From positions 1 through 37,234 of the forward strand of contig CAJVXP010000021.1 of NCBI GenBank assembly GCA_913009685.1: 37,234 nt of DNA, given 5' to 3'. Numbering within the stretch: position 1 is the first letter of the stretch; each line of letters begins with the position of its first letter. This document shows positions 25,484 through 35,008 of this stretch, piece by piece. A model generated the notes under the pieces. The model worked only from the letters and a program-made list of their open reading frames with translations. It had not been told where the DNA came from and did not search any database. The translations under genes and the position numbers were made by a program. The stretch comes from an uncultured Bacteroidota bacterium (GTDB lineage Bacteria; Bacteroidota; Bacteroidia; Bacteroidales; F082).

Positions 25484-28459
25484 ATGGAAGAGAAAGAAAT
25501 ACACATATTGAAAAAACTGGCCGCCTTTCAGCGGGATTTTCAGGGAGAAATTCTCGTTGACCAGGCCATCAGGCTCATGTACGCTACAGATGCTTCGGCT
25601 TACCGCGAAGTTCCGCTGGCGGTTACCTACCCGAAAAATGACGATGACCTGAAAAAGCTCATCCTGTTTGCCCGCGAAAACCAAACTTCCCTTATTCCCC
25701 GTACGGCCGGCACTTCACTTGCCGGACAGGTTGTGGGTGCCGGAATCATTGTAGATATCTCCAAACATTTTGGCAAGATATTGGAAATAAATGAAAAAGA
25801 ACATTGGGTTCGGGTGCAGCCCGGCGTAGTACTCGACGAACTGAACAAAGTGCTGGAACCCAAAGGGCTATTTTTCGGACCCGAGACATCCACTTCCAGC
25901 CGGTGTATGATGGCAGGAATGCTGGGCAACAATTCCTGCGGCGCTCACGCACTGGTTTACGGTAGCACCCGTGACCATACACTGGAGGTAAGAACCTTTT
26001 TGAGTGATGGCAGCGAAGCCATTTTCGGACCGCTAAGCCGGGAACAGTTTGAAGAAAAATGCCAGCTGCAAACTCTTGAAGGAGCGCTTTACAGGAAAAT
26101 TCGTGACATACTCGATCAGGAGGAAGTTCGCGAAGAGATTTCCCGGCAGTTTCCTGATCCTGCACTGAAAAGACGAAACAACGGCTATGCGCTGGATTTG
26201 CTTATGCAAACGGACCCCTTCACCGGCAACGGTGTTGCTTTCAACTTCTCCAAACTGCTGGCCGGCTCGGAAGGAACGCTTGCGTTGACCACAGAAATAA
26301 AGCTGAATCTCGTTCCGCTGCCTTCCAAAAACAGAGCACTAATTTGTATTCATCTCGATACAATTGCCGAATCGTTGAAAGCCAATCTGACAGCATTGAA
26401 ATTTGGGCCCTATTCTATTGAGTTGATGGATCGTACCATTTTGGAACTCACACGTGAAAATATCGAACAACGAAAAAACCGCTTTTTTGTCAAAGGCAGT
26501 CCCGGCGCAATTCTGATTGTGGAGTTTGCTGAAGAAAGCATGGATATTGTCCGCGAAAAAGCGGCAGCTATGGAATCTGCTATGCGCAAAGAAAAGCTGG
26601 GTTACCATTTTCCTATGGTTACCGGTTCGCAAATGGACCGGGTTTGGGATTTGCGTAAAGCTGGGCTGGGCATTCTCAGTAACATGCCCGGCGACAGTAA
26701 GCCGGTGCCTGTTACGGAAGATACGGCTGTACTTCCCGAATTACTCCCGCAATACATTGCTGATTTTGAAAAAGAAGTTCTGCAGAAATTCGGGAAAGCG
26801 TGCGTTTATTATGCGCATATCTCCACCGGAGAGCTGCATCTGCGTCCGGTGCTGAACCTGAAAGACCCAAAGGATGTGGAACTCTTTTATGAAATCGGGC
26901 TGGCATCGGCGCAGCTGGTAAAAAAATACCGCGGATCGCTCAGCGGCGAACATGGTGATGGCCGCCTTCGGGGTGAGTTTATCCCGCTTATGGTGGGTGA
27001 GAAAATTTACAACCTTTTTAAAGCAGTAAAACAGAGCTGGGACCCGCAAAAGATTTTTAATCCGGGAAAAATTACCGACACACCCCGCATGAACACCAGC
27101 CTGCGTTATACGCCCGGCCAGGAGACCCCGAAAATTAAAACCTGGTTTGACTTTTCCAAAGATTTGGGGGTGGTGCGTGCGGCGGAGAAATGTAACGGCA
27201 CCGGTATTTGTCGTAAATCGGCAGCTATAGGCGGAACCATGTGTCCCAGCTACATGGCTACCCGCGACGAGGACAAAACTACCCGCGCCCGCGCCAACAT
27301 TTTGCGGGAGTTTATCAGTAAGCCGGGACAGAAAAACCCTTTTGATCACGAGGAAATCTACCGCACCCTCGACTTTTGCCTTATGTGCAAGGGGTGTAAA
27401 TCGGAGTGTCCTTCCAGCGTGGACATGACCAAGCTGAAAGCTGAGTTCCTGCAACATTACTACGATGCCCACGGCGTTCCGTTACGTTCGCGGCTCATTG
27501 CCAACATTGCCAAAGTGAACCAAACAGGCAGCCTGATGCCTTCGGTTTACAACTTTGTTCAGCAAAACAAACTTCTTTCCGGACTTAACGCCAAAATACT
27601 GGGTTTTGCGCCGCAGCGTAAGTTTCCGCTGCTTTCAAAAATTCCGTTGGACAAATGGTTTCGGAAAAACAGCAGCAAGTTGAATAACCGTACTTTTCCT
27701 AATGGAAAAATCTATCTTTTTAACGATGAGTTTACCCGCTTTAACGATACCGATGTGGGCATAAAAGCTATCCTGTTGCTCACAAAGCTGGGTTACCAGG
27801 TGGTACTTCCCCGGCATTTGGAAAGTGCACGCACTTACCTCTCCAAAGGGTTGGTGAAGAAAGCCAAAGTCATTGCCAATGCCAACATCCGGATGCTGAA
27901 AGACAAAATTTCGGAAAATACACCTCTTGTGGGTATTGAGCCTTCAGCCATTCTTACCTTTCGTGATGAATATCTGGATCTGGCAGATGAAGATCAGCGT
28001 GAAGCAGCCTCCCGGCTGGCAAAAAATTCGCTAATGATAGATGAATTTCTGGAACGGGAAATTAAAGCCGAAAAGATTTCCAAAGAGCAATTTACCACGG
28101 CAAAAAGAGACATTAAACTACATGGCCATTGCCATCAGAAATCGTTGGGCTCCACCGAACCGACACTTTTTGTATTGGGGTTTCCCGAAAATTATACCGT
28201 AGAAGAAATTCCTTCGGGATGCTGTGGCATGGCAGGCGCTTTTGGATACGAAAAAGAACATTATGACCTCTCTATGAAAGTGGGTGAGCTGGTACTTTTC
28301 CCGGCCGTACGAAACAGCAGCAAAGAAACGCTGATTGCAGCACCGGGTACCTCGTGCCGTCATCAAATTAAAGATGGCACTGACCGGACAGCACTGCATC
28401 CGGTTGAAATACTGTACGATGCCCTTGTAGAAACGGAAAAAATGAAAACTACGATATGA
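25484..28459 (+). CDS. YdiJ-like FAD / Fe-S dehydrogenase (2-hydroxyacid type)
   Basis: A 991-residue flavin and iron-sulfur dehydrogenase. The FAD-binding PCMH domain (about 35-255: RTAGTSLAGQVVGAG, CMMAGMLGNNSCGAHAL) and the FAD-oxidase C domain (about 285-530, ending with LSGEHGDGRLRGEF) are as in glycolate/D-lactate oxidase. These are followed by two Cys clusters, CNGTGICRKS and CLMCKGCKSECPS (about 570-650), and a CCG-type heterodisulfide-reductase-like domain (about 720-960: HGHCHQKS, PSGCCGMAGAFGY). The layout matches E. coli YdiJ, a D-2-hydroxyglutarate dehydrogenase; D-lactate is another likely substrate. It abuts lplA and overlaps the hypD-like start by four bases (ATGA). Confidence 0.87.
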   Translation: MEEKEIHILKKLAAFQRDFQGEILVDQAIRLMYATDASAYREVPLAVTYPKNDDDLKKLILFARENQTSLIPRTAGTSLAGQVVGAGIIVDISKHFGKILEINEKEHWVRVQPGVVLDELNKVLEPKGLFFGPETSTSSRCMMAGMLGNNSCGAHALVYGSTRDHTLEVRTFLSDGSEAIFGPLSREQFEEKCQLQTLEGALYRKIRDILDQEEVREEISRQFPDPALKRRNNGYALDLLMQTDPFTGNGVAFNFSKLLAGSEGTLALTTEIKLNLVPLPSKNRALICIHLDTIAESLKANLTALKFGPYSIELMDRTILELTRENIEQRKNRFFVKGSPGAILIVEFAEESMDIVREKAAAMESAMRKEKLGYHFPMVTGSQMDRVWDLRKAGLGILSNMPGDSKPVPVTEDTAVLPELLPQYIADFEKEVLQKFGKACVYYAHISTGELHLRPVLNLKDPKDVELFYEIGLASAQLVKKYRGSLSGEHGDGRLRGEFIPLMVGEKIYNLFKAVKQSWDPQKIFNPGKITDTPRMNTSLRYTPGQETPKIKTWFDFSKDLGVVRAAEKCNGTGICRKSAAIGGTMCPSYMATRDEDKTTRARANILREFISKPGQKNPFDHEEIYRTLDFCLMCKGCKSECPSSVDMTKLKAEFLQHYYDAHGVPLRSRLIANIAKVNQTGSLMPSVYNFVQQNKLLSGLNAKILGFAPQRKFPLLSKIPLDKWFRKNSSKLNNRTFPNGKIYLFNDEFTRFNDTDVGIKAILLLTKLGYQVVLPRHLESARTYLSKGLVKKAKVIANANIRMLKDKISENTPLVGIEPSAILTFRDEYLDLADEDQREAASRLAKNSLMIDEFLEREIKAEKISKEQFTTAKRDIKLHGHCHQKSLGSTEPTLFVLGFPENYTVEEIPSGCCGMAGAFGYEKEHYDLSMKVGELVLFPAVRNSSKETLIAAPGTSCRHQIKDGTDRTALHPVEILYDALVETEKMKTTI

Positions 28460-29541
28460 GCGGGAATGAAAACTACAACCCGGATGAAAAGATGCGGCAG
28501 CTTGCTGCTGAGATAAAGGAGTCAGCAACTTCACCGGTTCATATCATGGCTGTTTGCAGTGGCTATAAAGTAACTATTCAGAAACATCACCTTGACCGGC
28601 TGTTGCCGGCGCAGATCCATATCCACCACGGAGCGGGTTGTCCGGCTTGTCTCTCTTCTCCGGCATTTATTGATAAGTTGGTAGAATATAGCAAACGCCG
28701 TAATGTAATCATCGCCACTTACAGCGATTTGCTGGGTATTCCAGGGAGCAACTCCACGCTGGAAAAGGCCAGGACGGACGGTGCGGATATTAGTGTGATA
28801 CACAGCATTATGGATGCGCTGACGCTGGCCAAAAAGAACCGCCGGAAAAGGATTGTGTTTCCCGCCGTAGGTTTTGAATCGGCGGCAACGTCCACAGCAG
28901 CGGGTATTTTACAGGCTAAAGTGGCCGGTATTTTTAATTTTCATGTTTTGTGTGATCATAAGCGTATGCTGCCGGGCATGGAAGCGATTTTGCAGCGGAA
29001 CGAAGTACCTGTTGACGGATTTATCAGCTCCGGAAGAGTGGCCGCCGGCATGGGAGCAGATTATTTCCGGAAAATTTCCGGAAAATATCACAAGCCGCAG
29101 GCTATCAGTGGCTATGAGCCGGAAGATGTGTTGGAAGCCATTCTTCATCTTTTAAAACAAATCAATAACAAAACGGCTATGGCGGAAAACCTGTTTCCCT
29201 CTGTAGTTACTGGTGAAGGCAATCCCCGGTCGCATCAGCTGCTCGATGAGGTTTTTGAAACGGATGATGCGGAATGGACAGGTTTTGGAAAGATAAAAGG
29301 AGGTGGGTTTAAAATCAAAAGAGCTTACCGGGTGCACAACGCGGAAGAAATATTCTTTGATGCGAAAACGCCTGAACCGATTCTGCCGGAAGGCTGCCTT
29401 TGCGGCGAAATTATGCGGGGAGTCAAAGTGCCGGCCGATTGCCGGTTTTTTACCAAAAACTGCACGCCCATCAATGCCATCGGCACCTGCATGTACTCAG
29501 AAGAAGGTCCGTGCCGCGTGAATTTTCTCTTCGGACGTTAA
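28456..29541 (+). CDS. HypD-like protein, divergent at the active-site motif
   Basis: A 361-residue homologue of HypD, which with HypC holds the Fe(CN)2CO unit of [NiFe] hydrogenase. The fold markers are clear: AVCSGY (Cys34), HHGAGCPAC (Cys62, Cys65), FPAVGFESAATSTA, ISSGRVAAGMG and the C-terminal cysteine-rich segment GCLCGEIMRG...GTCMYSEEGPC (Cys314, 316, 329, 336, 345, 353), which resembles the [4Fe-4S] domain. However the near-invariant EVCGxH motif is AVCSGY here, so both the glutamate and histidine are lost. No hypA, B, C, E, F or [NiFe] subunit is in the window. It overlaps the dehydrogenase gene by four bases. Confidence 0.82.
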   Translation: MSGNENYNPDEKMRQLAAEIKESATSPVHIMAVCSGYKVTIQKHHLDRLLPAQIHIHHGAGCPACLSSPAFIDKLVEYSKRRNVIIATYSDLLGIPGSNSTLEKARTDGADISVIHSIMDALTLAKKNRRKRIVFPAVGFESAATSTAAGILQAKVAGIFNFHVLCDHKRMLPGMEAILQRNEVPVDGFISSGRVAAGMGADYFRKISGKYHKPQAISGYEPEDVLEAILHLLKQINNKTAMAENLFPSVVTGEGNPRSHQLLDEVFETDDAEWTGFGKIKGGGFKIKRAYRVHNAEEIFFDAKTPEPILPEGCLCGEIMRGVKVPADCRFFTKNCTPINAIGTCMYSEEGPCRVNFLFGR

Positions 29542-29688
29542 CCATTCAGGTGGCCGCCCGCGTTTTACTTCTTCAATAAAGACTCGTTGGAATATCCCGG
29601 CTTACAATGTACCTGTTGAGCTTCAATAAATTACGATTCTTTTTATTAATGGTAACGAAAACAGAAGCGGATTCTTAGCAAAACCGGT

Positions 29689-30798
29689 TCAAGGCACAAG
29701 CAGGCGATTGCCTGACGCTCGTGCTTCTTGGCTTTTCCTGTAATGCAATGAGTCTCCCCAGTTTCCGTACTCAATTTTGCAACCTGCTATTTTGATGCGT
29801 GCTTCCAGACAATTTTTACAATCTTCCATACTCTCATCAGTACAGGGTTTGTTTTGGTACAGGGAATAGCTGTCACGAAATTCTCCGGGAGTAATGTTTG
29901 GCATGATAATATTAGCCCCCACCTTAATAATTTTTTCCCTGCCTATTTTGTCGATTACCTGAAGAGCTGTCGTAGCTGCAATATTAATATCTTCCATAAT
30001 GATTCTTAAAACTGCAATCATTTTCATGGTAAGATCAAACCGTTTTTTTAAAGGGATCAATTCATTTTTGTATTGATATAGCGGTGTGTGTTTGTGTTCG
30101 ATATAAGGGCCTAAGCCACACATATCAATATCCAGTTGCTGCATAAACAATAAGTCGCCGGCAAGATCTTCAATGGTTTGAAAGGGCAGTCCGACCATGA
30201 CTCCCGTTCCTGTCTGGTAGCCGGTTTTTTTAAGCGTATATAAACATTCCACCCGCTTATCCCAGTTATGAAGAGTGTCTTTGGGATGTAATCTTTCGTA
30301 TAATTCTTTGTTTGATGTTTCAATCCTCAACAGATACCTGTGAGCGCCGGCATCAAACCATCTTTGGTACACTTCTTCGGTCTGCTCACCGCACGAAAGC
30401 GTGATGCCAAGCTGATTATCAGAAACTTTCTTTATCTGCTTTAACAGCGTTTCAATTTTATCAGCAAAGGCATTGCTTTGAATTTCTCCTGATTGCAGCA
30501 CCAGCGAGCCATAATTATTTCTGTAAGCAAAACGGGCTGCGTCGATAACCTCCCGATCTGAAATTGTATATTTAGTTACGTTTTTATTGTCTTTTCTTAT
30601 TCCGCAATAGTAACAGTTTTTGGCACAAACATTAGAATACTCTATCAAGCCTCTTAAATAAACTTTATTTCCAACCTGTTTCTCTTTAATTTCAGCTGAT
30701 TTTCTGAGTAGCTCGATGCGGTTATCCCCTTCCGAATTCAACAGGATGGTAATATCTTCTTTTGAAAGATTAGTTTTGTTTAATATACTTTTTACCAT
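29689..30798 (-). CDS. hydE: [FeFe]-hydrogenase H-cluster maturase HydE (radical SAM)
   Basis: A 369-residue radical SAM enzyme of H-cluster assembly, thought to act on the HydG product to build the 2Fe subcluster. The CxxxCxxC loop CAKNCYYC gives Cys58, 62 and 65 after the strand VYLRGLIEYSN. Further family segments are ITLSCGEQT, HRYLLRIETSN and GVMVGLPFQT, plus a late cysteine motif ESMEDCKNCLEAR. I start at the ATG 30798, whose A is also the A of the hydF TGA stop; a TTG one codon upstream is possible. It is the last gene of the reverse hydrogenase operon, and no clear terminator follows before the convergent hypD-like gene. Confidence 0.92.
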   Translation of the reverse strand: MVKSILNKTNLSKEDITILLNSEGDNRIELLRKSAEIKEKQVGNKVYLRGLIEYSNVCAKNCYYCGIRKDNKNVTKYTISDREVIDAARFAYRNNYGSLVLQSGEIQSNAFADKIETLLKQIKKVSDNQLGITLSCGEQTEEVYQRWFDAGAHRYLLRIETSNKELYERLHPKDTLHNWDKRVECLYTLKKTGYQTGTGVMVGLPFQTIEDLAGDLLFMQQLDIDMCGLGPYIEHKHTPLYQYKNELIPLKKRFDLTMKMIAVLRIIMEDINIAATTALQVIDKIGREKIIKVGANIIMPNITPGEFRDSYSLYQNKPCTDESMEDCKNCLEARIKIAGCKIEYGNWGDSLHYRKSQEARASGNRLLVP

Positions 30799-32003
30799 CA
30801 ATTTATTGTGCTCTGAAAAGGTTCGACAACTCTGTTGAAGATTCCATTTATCCAGGCAATTGCCAGGCCATAGTTTGAAACGGGAATCCCTTCTTTAATA
30901 AACGGGTTTAACCTGCCCTGTAATTGTTTTTGGGTAACAACACATCCGCCACATTGAATGACCATTTCATAATTGTTAATGGGGTTTGATATTTTAGACA
31001 ATCCTGATACAACCTCAAAATCAATCTTTGCTCCAGTGTATTTCTCTATCCAAACGGGTAATTTGTAACGACCGATATCTTCACAACTTACCTGATGGGT
31101 ACATGATTCAAGGATAAGTACTTTGTCGCCATCTTCTAACTTGTCAATAAAAGGTGTTCCCTCGATATATTTCTCAAAATTGCCCCGGTATCTGGCAAAT
31201 ACAATACTAAAACTGGTCAGCGGGACATCCTGGGGAATAATCCCGGAAACAAATTCAAATACCTGACTATCGGTAACGGCCAGGGCTGGTTTTATGCCTG
31301 TTTTAATAAAATCCTCAAGTTCGGTTTCTTTTACTGAAATACAGATGCAATCATTATCCAGGATATCGCGCCAGGCCATTACTTGTGGTAATATCATTCT
31401 GCCTTCGGGAGCTTCCGAATCAATGGGTGTGATCAGCAAAACAATATCTTTAGGATGAACAATTCCTTTAAATAATGATGATTTCCGGTAAGCTGTTTCG
31501 GGAATTTTATTTTTGATTAATTCAATCAGGACATCCCTTTTGTTAGATTTTAGAACACTAAAATCAATGATACCAGCATGATATTCAGTTTTTAGCATTT
31601 TATACAATCCGGCATTTAAGCTTACCAAATCCGATTTATTATGAATAATCAAAAAGGGAATCGAATAGTTGGTAAATTCCTTTATCAACTGTTTTTCAAA
31701 CTCACTGAAAAGATTACCTGCAATTACAAGAATAGCCATATCTATGGTTGGAATAACCTGTAATGTTTTGTCAATTCGTAATTTTCCCAGCTCTCCGGTA
31801 TCGTCAATACCGGCTGTATCAACAATTATTGCAGGGCCCACACCAAATATTTCTACTGATTTTTTTACGGGGTCGGTGGTTGTTCCGGAATGTGGCGAAA
31901 CGATTGCAATATCTTGCCCGGTAAGAAAATTAATCAGTGAGCTTTTGCCATTATTTCTTCTCCCGAATATACCGATATGTGGTTTTAAATCCTTTCCTTT
32001 CAT
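30798..32003 (-). CDS. hydF: [FeFe]-hydrogenase maturation GTPase HydF
   Basis: A 401-residue scaffold that carries the 2Fe precursor to apo-HydA. N-terminal GTPase domain: P-loop GRRNNGKS (14-21), G3 DTAG, and G4-like HNKSD. C-terminal metal-binding domain: CTH (Cys301, His303) and CGGC (Cys351, Cys354), the ligands of the [4Fe-4S] site. Length is normal. It is 23 bases after hydG and overlaps hydE by one base, so hydG-hydF-hydE are coupled. Confidence 0.93.
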   Translation of the reverse strand: MKGKDLKPHIGIFGRRNNGKSSLINFLTGQDIAIVSPHSGTTTDPVKKSVEIFGVGPAIIVDTAGIDDTGELGKLRIDKTLQVIPTIDMAILVIAGNLFSEFEKQLIKEFTNYSIPFLIIHNKSDLVSLNAGLYKMLKTEYHAGIIDFSVLKSNKRDVLIELIKNKIPETAYRKSSLFKGIVHPKDIVLLITPIDSEAPEGRMILPQVMAWRDILDNDCICISVKETELEDFIKTGIKPALAVTDSQVFEFVSGIIPQDVPLTSFSIVFARYRGNFEKYIEGTPFIDKLEDGDKVLILESCTHQVSCEDIGRYKLPVWIEKYTGAKIDFEVVSGLSKISNPINNYEMVIQCGGCVVTQKQLQGRLNPFIKEGIPVSNYGLAIAWINGIFNRVVEPFQSTIN

Positions 32004-32026
32004 CTCTTTTTTTTAAGTAGCAAAGA

Positions 32027-33451
32027 TTAAAAATACAAATCCCTTTTCCCCTCTTTCATAAGGCATAATTTTTCCCGGGTTTGATTTTTTATCCTTTCCT
32101 CATTTAATTCTTCAATATTTTTTTCAATGACATTCCAGCCTTTAGTTGCCGTGCCCTCAGGAGCATAATCCAGCAAATACTCTGCAAGTGTAAGTATTGC
32201 ATTTGGAGTGCAATATCTTTTTATAAACCCGGGCACTGAAAATTCCATAAAATGCTCGCCGGTACGTCCCAAACGATAGCAGGCTGTACAAAACGAAGGC
32301 AGATAATTTTCATCAAGCAATTCTGAAATCACTTCATCAAGACTCCGGGAATCGTTGATAAGAAACTGCTCTTTATCAATTTCCTGAGTGCGTTTTGCTT
32401 CAGCATAAGCACCAAGCTCAATTTTGGTGCCTGCATCAATTTGTGAACATCCGTATTGCAGCACTTCTTTTCGAATGTGTTCGGGTTCACGAGCGGTAAG
32501 AATCATTCCGGTATAAGGGACCGCTAATCGCAAAATGGCAACGATTCTTGCAAACTCTTCATCCGACACACGGTATCTTTCATCCACCTTAAAATTCAGC
32601 GCATCCTGAAGGCGCGGGAAAGATATGGTGTGAGGTCCTACGTTGTAGCAGGCTTCAAGGTGGTTGGCATGTCGCACGAGTGCCAGCACCTCAAATCGCC
32701 AGTCGTAAAGTCCGAACAAAGCACCAATACCTACATCATCAAGTCCTGCTTCCTGTGCCCTGTCAAGTGAAATTAATCGGTTTCCGTAGTCGGCTTTGTT
32801 GCCTTTTTGATGATACCAGAAATAAGCTTCGGGATGGTAAGTCTCCTGAAAAACCTGATAAGTACCAATTCCGGCTTCTTTCACCTTGCGAAACCCCTCG
32901 ATATTCATCGGAGCAGCATTAATGTTAACACGTCGTATTTCGCCGGTACCGTTTTTTACTTTATAGGCAGTTTTTACAACATCTGCAATAAACCCGGCCG
33001 AATATTTACTGTGTTCACCGAAGACAAGTATCAGTCTTTTTTGGCCATTATCTTCGAGTGCTTCAATATTCTCAATCAGCTCCTTATTGTTTAGGGTTCG
33101 TCGCTTTGCATTTTTGTTAGAGGCCTTAAAGCCACAATATTTACAATCGTTGCAGCAATAATTTCCCACATAAAGTGGAGCAAACAGAACAATACGATTG
33201 CCGTAAACTTTCTCTTTAAGCTGCCGGGCTCCCCTCTTTATCTTTTCAATTTGGTTTTCATCCGTGGTGTTTACCAAAACAGCAACATCATGCAAGTTCA
33301 GTCGTTGTTTGTTCAACGATTTGGCAATCACCCGTTTTATTTCTTGTTCGGAAGGTTTCGTGTTACTAATAAACTGCCAAATTTCGTCAGGGTCGATGAA
33401 AGGTTTCATCGGCTCGTCTGCTATTGAATATTTTTCGGGAACAAATTTCAT
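32027..33451 (-). CDS. hydG: [FeFe]-hydrogenase maturase HydG (radical SAM tyrosine lyase)
   Basis: A 474-residue enzyme of the ThiH/HydG family that cleaves tyrosine to give CO and cyanide for the H-cluster. The radical SAM loop is CCNDCKYC (Cys99, 103, 106). The C-terminal auxiliary [4Fe-4S] site is CTACYRLGRTGEHF, with the CxxC and the following conserved RxGRTG that separate HydG from ThiH. Internal segments IRRVNINAAP, YQVFQETYHPEAY and DDVGIGALFGLYDW also fit. It is separated from the receiver-kinase gene upstream by only 20 bases, so the maturation genes are transcribed with the signalling genes. Confidence 0.94.
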   Translation of the reverse strand: MKFVPEKYSIADEPMKPFIDPDEIWQFISNTKPSEQEIKRVIAKSLNKQRLNLHDVAVLVNTTDENQIEKIKRGARQLKEKVYGNRIVLFAPLYVGNYCCNDCKYCGFKASNKNAKRRTLNNKELIENIEALEDNGQKRLILVFGEHSKYSAGFIADVVKTAYKVKNGTGEIRRVNINAAPMNIEGFRKVKEAGIGTYQVFQETYHPEAYFWYHQKGNKADYGNRLISLDRAQEAGLDDVGIGALFGLYDWRFEVLALVRHANHLEACYNVGPHTISFPRLQDALNFKVDERYRVSDEEFARIVAILRLAVPYTGMILTAREPEHIRKEVLQYGCSQIDAGTKIELGAYAEAKRTQEIDKEQFLINDSRSLDEVISELLDENYLPSFCTACYRLGRTGEHFMEFSVPGFIKRYCTPNAILTLAEYLLDYAPEGTATKGWNVIEKNIEELNEERIKNQTREKLCLMKEGKRDLYF

Positions 33452-33471
33452 AATCCTTATTTTAAAAAATC

Positions 33472-34590
33472 TTACATGGGAAGAACTACCGTAAAAACAC
33501 TCCCCGCATCGGGGGTGCTGTCAACTTTTATTTCTCCGTTGTAGAGATCAACCAGTTTCTTAACAATGGAAAGCCCTAAACCACTACCGGTGATATCTTT
33601 GGTTTTAGAATTTCTGATACGGCTGAATTCGTGAAACAGTCTGGGAATATCTTCTTTATCTATTCCTATACCGGAATCTTCAACCACAACAATAATTTTA
33701 TCAGCACTGTTGGAAATAGAAAAGTTCACCTTTCCGTCTGGTTTGTTGTATTTTATGGCATTGGAAAGTAAATTGTTAAAAATGATTTCCATTTCTTCGG
33801 GGTCGGCATTAAAAAGGATGTTTTCTTTTGAATTGAAATATATTTTGACATTTTTTTGAATAGCCAACGGTTCGACGGTATCAACGGCCATTTTGCTTAT
33901 TTCCGACAAATCCACCTTCTTAATTTCCCTGTTTTTCTTACCCGATTCGAGTTTTGTTAAATCCAGCAAATCGATGATTAGATTACGCATTGATTTTAAG
34001 CGCACGAGTGATCGGTCAATCATTGCCTGATAATCATCGATGTTATCTCCCACCTGTTTTTCCTGCATTATTTTCAAATAGCCTTCCACAGCATTGATGG
34101 GTGATTTAAGTTCGTGTGATAATACTGACAGAAACTGAAATCTGAGTTGTTTACCTTCTTTGTTCATTTTGCGGGTCATCCGTTTCAAAAACAAATGTTT
34201 GGTAATATTTTCGATGGCTGCTTTCAATTCCTGAGGGGTAAAAGGCTTAGGGACAAAGTTGTAGGCTCCCATGTTAGTGGCTTTCACTGCCAACTCGAGT
34301 GATGCGTAGGATGTAATCATCATTACAACAGCATCGTATTGTTTTTTATTGATGTATTCCAGGACTTCCACCCCCTGAATGCCGGGGAGTTTGTTGTCGA
34401 GCAGGATGACATCTATAGGATTGTTATTGATAATATCTATAGCAGTTTCACCGGTCCCGGCCTCCAGTATTTCGTAGCCAAAATCCTCATCCATAAAAGG
34501 ATAGCCAACAGCATAGTTTCGAAGAATTCGCTCGATACCTGACCTGATACCCGGTTCGTCATCAACTATAAGAACCTTTAGTTTTTTCAT
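33472..34590 (-). CDS. Receiver-histidine kinase (REC-HisKA-HATPase)
   Basis: A 372-residue soluble signalling protein with the input at the N-terminus: REC domain (about 3-128; acidic pair Asp10-Asp11, phospho-acceptor Asp65, Lys115), then HisKA (about 150-215, phospho-acceptor His159 in SHELKSP) and HATPase_c (about 255-372; NLLSNAIKY N box, DSGIGI, GSGLGLSIV). It has no membrane helices or DNA-binding domain. It may be regulated by phosphorylation from the hydrogenase-like kinase or its partner RR. It sits between the single-domain response regulator (4-base gap) and hydG. Confidence 0.88.
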   Translation of the reverse strand: MKKLKVLIVDDEPGIRSGIERILRNYAVGYPFMDEDFGYEILEAGTGETAIDIINNNPIDVILLDNKLPGIQGVEVLEYINKKQYDAVVMMITSYASLELAVKATNMGAYNFVPKPFTPQELKAAIENITKHLFLKRMTRKMNKEGKQLRFQFLSVLSHELKSPINAVEGYLKIMQEKQVGDNIDDYQAMIDRSLVRLKSMRNLIIDLLDLTKLESGKKNREIKKVDLSEISKMAVDTVEPLAIQKNVKIYFNSKENILFNADPEEMEIIFNNLLSNAIKYNKPDGKVNFSISNSADKIIVVVEDSGIGIDKEDIPRLFHEFSRIRNSKTKDITGSGLGLSIVKKLVDLYNGEIKVDSTPDAGSVFTVVLPM

Positions 34591-34594
34591 AATA

Positions 34595-34990
34595 TTAAAA
34601 TTTTAAAAGCTTTTTAATTTCGCGACACAGCTGGTCATTTCTGATGCCTTTTTCGACATACAAATCAGCCTTGATCCATTTCTTATCTTCTTCTGTTTCG
34701 GTAGAAAAGAGCATTCCTGTTTCGGCGGTAACGGCCGTGGCAATGATAACCGGTACATCAGGATATCTTTTCTTAAGCTTGTAGCTCAAAATAAATCCGC
34801 TGTCCTGGTTTTCCATCATCAAATCGAAAATGGCCAAATCGGGTTTGGTTTCTTCGAGAATGGCTTCTGCTTCTTTTTGGCTGTCGGCTGTAATCACGTC
34901 CAGGCCCATCTGTTCAAGCTGCATTTTAACCTGAATTCTGAAATCGACATCATCGTCAACCAGCAAGACTGTGTTTTCTTTTTTGTTCAT
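34595..34990 (-). CDS. Single-domain response regulator
   Basis: A 131-residue stand-alone receiver domain: acidic pocket LLVDDD (Asp12-14), phospho-acceptor Asp56 in IFDLMM, the switch threonine/serine region IIATAVT, and a late lysine in LYVEKGI. It carries no output domain and no DNA-binding motif. I use the ATG at 34990; the six codons upstream would need a TTG start. It probably passes phosphoryl groups between the hydrogenase-like kinase upstream and the receiver-kinase downstream, or binds a target protein. Confidence 0.88.
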   Translation of the reverse strand: MNKKENTVLLVDDDVDFRIQVKMQLEQMGLDVITADSQKEAEAILEETKPDLAIFDLMMENQDSGFILSYKLKKRYPDVPVIIATAVTAETGMLFSTETEEDKKWIKADLYVEKGIRNDQLCREIKKLLKF

Positions 34991-35008
34991 TGCTCTAATT
35001 TTTTCCAA

